Below are positions 59,054 to 64,000 of a DNA stretch of 64,000 nucleotides, piece by piece (the stretch's first letter is position 1; each line of letters opens with the position of its first letter). The notes under the pieces were generated by a model. That model ran no database searches, was not told the DNA's origin, and saw only the letters and a list, made by a program, of their open reading frames with translations. The stretch is taken from NCBI RefSeq assembly GCF_034119865.1, contig NZ_CP139421.1, positions 868,001-932,000 on the forward strand. Reading direction: 5' to 3'. Made by a program: the position numbers and the translations under genes. Origin of the DNA: Algoriphagus sp. NG3. Lineage in GTDB: Bacteria; Bacteroidota; Bacteroidia; Cytophagales; Cyclobacteriaceae.

Positions 59054-61309
59054 ATGGAAAATCAAAGCACTGATAAACTAGAACTGGCCGCGAAGTTTGT
59101 AAACAATACCGGAGCACCGATTTTTTTGACTGGAAAGGCAGGAACGGGCAAGACCACATTTCTGAAAAACCTGGCGCAACAGACGCACAAGAACCATGTG
59201 ATAGTCGCTCCTACGGGGATAGCGGCCCTGAATGCTGGTGGTGTTACCATACATTCCCAATTTCTGCTCCCACTTGGTTTTTTCCTTCCTGTCAATGAAC
59301 CGGAGGGTAACTTCTCTGATCAATACGGGTGTTTTACCCAGCATACGATGATCAGAAAACATCCGCTGAACGCGCTGAGAAAAAACGTGCTGAAATCTAT
59401 AGAATTGCTGGTCATAGACGAGGTCAGTATGCTCCGTGCAGATGTGTTGGATGCGATAGATTACCGACTGAGAAGCGTGAAAAGAAACTACAGCACACCT
59501 TTCGGTGGGGTCCAGCTACTGATGATAGGTGATCTTTTTCAGCTTCCTCCCATCGTGAGGGAGAATGAGTGGCAGGTGCTCAGTAAGTTTTATCCCAGTA
59601 TGCATTTCTTTGAAGCCCGGGTATTTCAGGATTCCGGTTTGGTGTATCTGGAACTGGATAAGATTTTCCGGCAGCAGGACGAGGACTTTATTCAGGTGCT
59701 CAATCACCTAAGGGAGAATCAGGTGACCTCCCAGGATATCGCACTGCTGAACAGGCATTATAAAACCCAGGAGGAGATAGCAGAGGTCAAAGATTGCATT
59801 ACGATCACCACTCATAATTATAAAGCAGATCAGATTAACCGTGACCGCCTGATGGCGCTGAAAGGCAAATCAATGTTTTATGAGGCGGAAATTGAAAATG
59901 ATTTTCCTGAAAATATATATCCATTGCCTAAGTCTCTGGAACTCCGGGTCGGCGCCCAGGTGATGTTTATAAAAAACGATTCCTCAGGAAACCAAGATTA
60001 CTTCAATGGTAAACTGGCGACGGTGGAGGAGTTGGAGCATGATCAGATCAAGGTTTTGCTGGAAGGGAAGCGGATCGTATACCAGTTGAGAAAGGAAACC
60101 TGGGAAAACAAAAAATATGTCATCAACCCGGATACAAAGGAACTCGAGGAAGAAGTGATCGGTACATTCAGTCAGTATCCGATTAAAACAGCTTGGGCAG
60201 TCACTGTACACAAGAGTCAGGGACTGACTTTTGACCAGGCCATCATAGATGTGGGAAGTGCATTTGCTCCCGGACAGGTGTATGTGGCACTCAGCAGGCT
60301 GAGGAGTCTGGAGGGGTTGATATTGAGAACCAGAATCCAAAATAATGCCTTGCAGTCTGATTCCCAGGTACAGGCTTTTGTAGAAAGTGCCAAAAAACAT
60401 TCCAAGCTTGATGAGTTATTGGGGGCCTACCAGCAGCGTTATTTATCCCGTTTGACCGGAGAGACATTCGATTTGAACGGTTTGATCCAGGAGTTTGGTG
60501 CTTTCCAGCGCAAGCATGACAGTTCACTGGAATTTGAAGATCCGGAAATGCAAAAGGCTGTAGGAGATATTGCCGCACTTATCAGGAAAGAGGCTGCCAC
60601 CGCGGGTAAATTCAGTAATCAATTACTGTTTCTATTGCAGCAAAATGACAAAGGCAAATTGATGGAGCGTCTGGAAAAAGGCAGTACATATTTCAAGGGT
60701 TTCCTCAAAGATGCATTGGGGAAAATACTTGTTCATCGTGCTGAAGTGGAACGCTTTTCCAGAACCAAAACCTATGCGAATGGTCTGGAGGAACTTGAAG
60801 TCAGTCTGCTAAGGAAATACGGTGAGATCAGTAAAGTGAGTAAATTGATTTCCTCGATTATGGGCGGGGATATCCCGGGCAAAATGAATGATCTGGAGTT
60901 GGAAAAAGTAGATCTAAGACTTCGGTTGGCTGAGGCGGCAAAGCAAGCCGCTGCTGACAATCCGAAATTTGCCAGTAACAAAACGGGGAGGAAAAAGGCA
61001 GGAAAAGCTAACCTGAAAAGAAAAGTAGGGGAGACCTATGAGATTACTTTCGGGATGATCAATTCAGGTAAAAGTATAGGGGATATAGTGGTGGCCCGGG
61101 GATTGGCAGAATCTACCATCAAAGGACATCTGGCCAAGGGGATTCAAGAGGGAAGAGTAGAACTTGAAGATTGTTTGCCTCTGGAGGTTATAGCAGAGAT
61201 CAATTCCCAGATAGAGAACATCAAGAACTTGCAGGCCCTAAGGATACATTTTGATGGTAAATACGATTATAATACCATCAAGATGGTAGTAGCCGGGAGA
61301 CAAGATTAA
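59054..61309 (+). CDS. Pif1/RecD-like AAA helicase with C-terminal helix-turn-helix
   Basis: 751 residues. The N-terminal helicase has Walker A GKAGTGKT (27-34), LVIDEVSMLRADVLDAID (Walker B), GDLFQLPPI and the late motifs VTVHKSQGLTFDQAII and YVALSRLRSL. Middle residues about 450-610 are helical. The C-terminal VGETYEITFGMINSGKSIGDIVVARGLAESTIKGHLAKGI is a helicase-associated HTH (HTH_40-type). ATP-driven DNA unwinding in genome maintenance is the expected role. This fused form is typical of Bacteroidota. It is single, with an AT-rich upstream region. Confidence 0.94.
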   Translation: MENQSTDKLELAAKFVNNTGAPIFLTGKAGTGKTTFLKNLAQQTHKNHVIVAPTGIAALNAGGVTIHSQFLLPLGFFLPVNEPEGNFSDQYGCFTQHTMIRKHPLNALRKNVLKSIELLVIDEVSMLRADVLDAIDYRLRSVKRNYSTPFGGVQLLMIGDLFQLPPIVRENEWQVLSKFYPSMHFFEARVFQDSGLVYLELDKIFRQQDEDFIQVLNHLRENQVTSQDIALLNRHYKTQEEIAEVKDCITITTHNYKADQINRDRLMALKGKSMFYEAEIENDFPENIYPLPKSLELRVGAQVMFIKNDSSGNQDYFNGKLATVEELEHDQIKVLLEGKRIVYQLRKETWENKKYVINPDTKELEEEVIGTFSQYPIKTAWAVTVHKSQGLTFDQAIIDVGSAFAPGQVYVALSRLRSLEGLILRTRIQNNALQSDSQVQAFVESAKKHSKLDELLGAYQQRYLSRLTGETFDLNGLIQEFGAFQRKHDSSLEFEDPEMQKAVGDIAALIRKEAATAGKFSNQLLFLLQQNDKGKLMERLEKGSTYFKGFLKDALGKILVHRAEVERFSRTKTYANGLEELEVSLLRKYGEISKVSKLISSIMGGDIPGKMNDLELEKVDLRLRLAEAAKQAAADNPKFASNKTGRKKAGKANLKRKVGETYEITFGMINSGKSIGDIVVARGLAESTIKGHLAKGIQEGRVELEDCLPLEVIAEINSQIENIKNLQALRIHFDGKYDYNTIKMVVAGRQD

Positions 61310-61482
61310 CCATACATCGATACCATTACCAGTCTGAATGAATACTTCACTGTTACGTTCCCCCCTAAATCCCTGTAACAATAATCCATCTTTTTTATAG
61401 AGTAAACAATTGTATCTTAGAGAAGCAATAGAAGTTTGCTAGTTTCGAATTCTCTATCCCATACACCGGATCATAATCCCAT

Positions 61483-62193
61483 ATGTCTTTACCTAAAGAA
61501 GAATATCTACCCAACATTTCATATGATTCCGTCATTTTTGGTTTTTCTGGCGAAAGGCTGAAAATACTAATTCTCGAATATCATAATATGAAAACTTTCG
61601 CTCTTCCTGGAGGATTTGTGAAGGTGAACGAACCATTAGATGAAGCGGTGAAAAGAGGGCTCTCGGAGCGAACGGGTTTGGATGAAATTTACTTAGAACA
61701 GTTTCATACCTTTGGCTCCATGGAGCGTTTCAATCCTGATGTGATGCGCAGGATATTGAAGGAACAAGGCCAAGTTTTAGAAAATCACTGGATTCTGGGC
61801 AGGTTTATCACCGTGGGGTATTATGCCCTCATCAATTACGAAAACGTAATCCCTAAACCGGATGAATTGTCAGATTCCATAGAATGGTATGATTACGATC
61901 AGGTACCCAACCTGATGATGGATCATAATGAAATCGTGGAAAAGGCGCTGCAGCACCTTCGTTCTAATCTGGATCAAAAACTCCTGAGTTTTAATCTTCT
62001 GCCGGAGCGATTCACGATGAAAGACCTGCAGCAGGTATATGAGGCCATTTTGGGACACGAACTAAACCGGGCCAATTTCCAGCGGAAAATGCTCAGTTTA
62101 AATATCTTGGAAAGGCATGATAAGCTGTTTTCAGGCGGATCTCACAAAGCGCCGTATTTATACAGTTTTAAGGATAAAAAATCCTATGCATAA
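61483..62193 (+). CDS. Nudix-domain transcription regulator (NrtR/AraR-like)
   Basis: 236 residues. Residues 1-135 are a Nudix fold, but the Nudix box (GX5EX7REUXEEXGU) reads G44...E50...R58-G59-L60-S61-E62-R63-T64-G65-L66: the first Glu of REUXEE is Gly and the last is Arg, so hydrolase activity is unlikely. Residues about 160-236 form a winged helix (RFTMKDLQQVYEAILGHELNRANFQRKML). This is the layout of NrtR and Bacteroides AraR, which bind sugar or nucleotide effectors. The effector here is unknown; neighbours are a helicase and a pentapeptide protein. Confidence 0.88.
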   Translation: MSLPKEEYLPNISYDSVIFGFSGERLKILILEYHNMKTFALPGGFVKVNEPLDEAVKRGLSERTGLDEIYLEQFHTFGSMERFNPDVMRRILKEQGQVLENHWILGRFITVGYYALINYENVIPKPDELSDSIEWYDYDQVPNLMMDHNEIVEKALQHLRSNLDQKLLSFNLLPERFTMKDLQQVYEAILGHELNRANFQRKMLSLNILERHDKLFSGGSHKAPYLYSFKDKKSYA

Positions 62194-62213
62194 CTCCCAC
62201 TGATCCGGGAAGG

Positions 62214-62780
62214 TCAGCTGATTTTAATAGCATACTTCCCAAGGAGCCCCGGCAACCCATCCAAATCGAACCTCGCTCCTTTGATTCTGTTTATCTCCGG
62301 ATCTATTGTGTAATGGATGGCATTTCGGAAATCAGCCTTTTCTAAAACGCTCTGGTCAAAAATCGCCCCGCTCAGGTCTGATCCCTGAAAATCCGCAGCA
62401 CTGAGCTCAGTCTGGGTGAAGTCGGCTTCTAGCAGCCTACAGTTGATGAATTTTGATCTTTTGATTTTCAGATTATAGAAACTGCAATAATCAAGCTGGC
62501 AACTGGTAAAGAAAAACTCAAGTAAAAAGGGGTTGCTTGCGTGGAAGTGAATCCCCAGCATCTTACATTGATCAAACTTCACCTGCTGAAAAGACACATC
62601 TGCCACCTTCACATTGCTTAGGTCGCAGTTTTTGAAGCTGCAATTTTCAAACATTTTCCCTTTCAGGTCTAAGTTGGAAAAATTGCACTGCTCAAAGGTA
62701 CACTGTTCATATTCAGCGGTTTCAAATTGGGTTTTGGTAAAATCAAGTCCGGAATAGATTTGTTCAGTTATATATGTCAT
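62214..62780 (-). CDS. pentapeptide-repeat protein
   Basis: 188 residues made of A(D/N)LXX-type pentapeptides folding into a right-handed quadrilateral beta-helix: TFEQCNFSNLDLKGKMFENCSFKNCDLSNVKVADVSF, SKFINCRLLEADFTQTELSAADFQGSDLSGAIF (each stretch shown only in part of the protein). Some family members (Qnr, MfpA) protect DNA gyrase; this one has a short Qnr-like length but no certain relationship. A minus-strand -7 element lies at 62800-62807. Confidence 0.9.
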   Translation of the reverse strand: MTYITEQIYSGLDFTKTQFETAEYEQCTFEQCNFSNLDLKGKMFENCSFKNCDLSNVKVADVSFQQVKFDQCKMLGIHFHASNPFLLEFFFTSCQLDYCSFYNLKIKRSKFINCRLLEADFTQTELSAADFQGSDLSGAIFDQSVLEKADFRNAIHYTIDPEINRIKGARFDLDGLPGLLGKYAIKIS

Positions 62781-62799
62781 TGCTGTGATTTATAGATAG

Positions 62800-62807
62800 C
62801 AAAAGTA
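62800..62807 (-). promoter_or_regulatory. -7 element TACTTTTG of the pentapeptide gene
   Basis: Plus strand CAAAAGTA, minus strand TACTTTTG, 20 bases before the start codon at 62780. No good -33 box at the usual distance. Confidence 0.45.
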
Positions 62808-62901
62808 TTTCAAAAGCTATTACCTCGCAATGAAAGAACATGCTAATAAGGGCATACTGAAAAATGGCAGTAATAGATCAAAAGCTGTCTTGCCGCCTTA
62901 A

Positions 62902-62932
62902 GGCAGGTCTGGCATGCCTGAGACTTTTTCAG
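62902..62932 (+). repeat. dispersed 31-base repeat, copy 2
   Basis: Partner of 58208-58238; the end TGCCTGAGACTTTTTCAG differs at two positions from that copy. Next to it is the palindrome GCCTTAAGGC (62895-62904). It lies between two minus-strand genes. Confidence 0.5.
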
Positions 62933-62935
62933 CTG

Positions 62936-63652
62936 TCAAGTGCCCAGGTGGGGGAGGTGATCCAGTAACTTATTGTAATAGGATTTGCCGATGGGCAGTA
63001 CATCATCCCCTATTTTGAGCGCATACCTTTTTAAAGCTTCAATTTTGAAAATATTGACAAAATAGGATCTGTGGACCTGAATGAAAATACTTTTAGGGAG
63101 TTTGATCAAAACATCCCTAGTGGTGCTTCTCAAGGTGTGAAGTTTTCCGTTGCTGAATAGATGGGTGTACACTCCCTCCAGCTTAATCCAATCTATATCC
63201 TTGATAATTATTCTTTTAAGCCATCCGTTTTCTCTGACAAACAGCTCTTCTTCATATAATTTCTTGATGTGTCCTTTCTTTTTCTTTGTGTGCGCTTTTC
63301 GGTCTATGATTCCCATCTCAAAAACGTTCGGGTCAAACTTCAACCGTTCTAATTTTTTACAGCTTTTAGTTAACCTTTCTAGCTCACATCCCAGAATTTC
63401 CTCGTTAATATTGGTAAATATCAGCACGGAAACGCTTTCAATACCGAAGGTTTTCTCCGGTGGTCTACTGGTAAATGCTTGACGGAGGGAATGAGAATCG
63501 GATGAAGGGGACGACACTTTGTACAGAAAAGCGCGTTCTTCTCCTATAAAACCTAGAGGAGCTGTAAGGTCTGATTTGCAGTAGTTCTCCAAAAATGAAA
63601 TAGAAGTCTCAATTGAAGAAGTGGCGGTAGGGAAAAAGTAGCCAAAGTCCAT
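62936..63652 (-). CDS. LytTR-domain regulator without receiver
   Basis: 238 residues. The C-terminal about 100 residues are a LytTR DNA-binding domain: ENGWLKRIIIKDIDWIKLEGVYTHLF, LRSTTRDVLIKLP, FIQVHRSYFVNIFKIEAL and DDVLPIGKSYYNKLLDHL. The N-terminal 110 residues (FYTATSSIETS-like start, KTFGIESVSVLIFTNINEEILGCELE) do not resemble a response-regulator receiver and are unrecognised. A second LytTR gene lies just upstream on the same strand. The N-terminus may sense something directly; no kinase gene is nearby. Confidence 0.85.
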   Translation of the reverse strand: MDFGYFFPTATSSIETSISFLENYCKSDLTAPLGFIGEERAFLYKVSSPSSDSHSLRQAFTSRPPEKTFGIESVSVLIFTNINEEILGCELERLTKSCKKLERLKFDPNVFEMGIIDRKAHTKKKKGHIKKLYEEELFVRENGWLKRIIIKDIDWIKLEGVYTHLFSNGKLHTLRSTTRDVLIKLPKSIFIQVHRSYFVNIFKIEALKRYALKIGDDVLPIGKSYYNKLLDHLPHLGT

Positions 63653-63733
63653 CGTTAGTACTAGAGTTTGAGTGGGACATAACTTTCGACTAGCTACGAA
63701 GTGACTTGGAGTATTGGATTTGTTTAAGCCAGA

Positions 63734-64000
63734 TTAATTTGAAAGTTTATTGATGTTTTTGAGCAGATCCTGGTAATATTTCCGCCCGATTGGGATTTCC
63801 GTATTTGCAATTTTGACGGCAGAAGAGCTAAAGGCCTCTATTTTGTTCATGTTTACAATAAAAGATTTGTGAATCCTGGAAAACTGCCCCTCCGGAAGCT
63901 TTTCCATCAGGTCTTTTACGGTGTTTCTGAGGGTGTATTGTTTTTCATGTACAAACAGGTGAGTATAAGTACCTTCTGCTTTTATCCAGTTTATATCATT
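63734..64000 (-). CDS. LytTR-domain protein, cut by the window end
   Basis: Translating the minus strand from the right edge gives a LytTR C-terminus (FSRIHKSFIVNMNKIEAF, then IANTEIPIGRKYYQDLL, ending NKLSN, stop at 63734-63736). About 88 residues are visible; the start lies outside. It is closely like the preceding gene in its RxHxSFxVN and PIGxxYY motifs. Whether it also lacks a receiver cannot be seen. Confidence 0.85.
   Translation of the reverse strand, partial: NDINWIKAEGTYTHLFVHEKQYTLRNTVKDLMEKLPEGQFSRIHKSFIVNMNKIEAFSSSAVKIANTEIPIGRKYYQDLLKNINKLSN

Noticed and set aside
1..64000. CRISPR array, tRNA, rRNA or prophage
   Set aside because: No evenly spaced repeats, no cloverleaf-like sequence and no phage structural genes were seen in any gap.

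Overview
The window reads as chromosomal DNA of a Bacteroidota bacterium, most likely order Cytophagales and close to Cyclobacteriaceae/Algoriphagus. This is inferred from protein content and style: many lipoproteins and outer-membrane barrels, WG-repeat, DUF6503, DUF547, DUF5715 and DUF1599/BT_3928-type proteins, NAD-epimerase-type threonine dehydrogenase, GH109 and GH113 enzymes, an HTH-tailed Pif1-like helicase, LytTR regulators, moderately low GC, weak Shine-Dalgarno sequences and TAnnTTTG (-7) promoter elements. No rRNA, tRNA, CRISPR array, prophage or intact insertion sequence was seen.

Layout. 1-5.8 kb: end of a DUF4221-like protein, an SDR without its catalytic Tyr, a phosphotriesterase-family lipoprotein, and an M28 peptidase flanked by two paralogous barrel proteins. 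6.2-10.8 kb: guaA, a TPR plus periplasmic-binding-fold protein resembling LpoA, and hemL. 10.8-12 kb: a PIN toxin/antitoxin pair, an ArsC-like protein and a palindromic REP/BIME-like element. 12-17.7 kb: a minus-strand operon of planctomycete-type PSCyt/PSD1, DUF1501 and cytochrome proteins. 19.2-20.6 kb: a Fic protein with a degenerate motif behind an array of inverted repeats. 21.2-23.5 kb: divergent threonine dehydrogenase and kbl, a complete two-step threonine to glycine route. 24-29 kb: DUF5715, folP-cdaA (c-di-AMP) and DUF1599-DoxX-aroK. 29-38.6 kb: FadL-like barrel, Arg/Ser-rich lipoprotein, proS, nfeD-floA, WG-repeat protein and hemA.

38.8-53.4 kb is almost all plus strand: HhH protein, HsdR-N nuclease-like protein, Crp/Fnr regulator, rhodanese, DUF547, then a tightly packed run of FAD oxidoreductase, membrane ferredoxin, two GT2 glycosyltransferases, a lipoprotein, a GT-C membrane glycosyltransferase, two DUF6503 lipoproteins, an alpha/beta-hydrolase-OsmC fusion and a GH113-like glycosidase. 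I read this run as a possible cell-envelope glycan system with its own electron-transfer pair; it is the best candidate here for an undescribed system. 53.6-64 kb: a GH109-type oxidoreductase-fold glycosidase, EEP hydrolase, AsmA/DUF748-like protein, PRC-barrel, Pif1-like helicase, Nudix-type regulator with broken catalytic box, pentapeptide protein and two tandem LytTR genes, the second cut by the window end.

Gaps between genes hold several families of short repeats (palindromic, two-copy and tandem types), good rho-independent hairpins, and one promoter-terminator pair that may define a small RNA.
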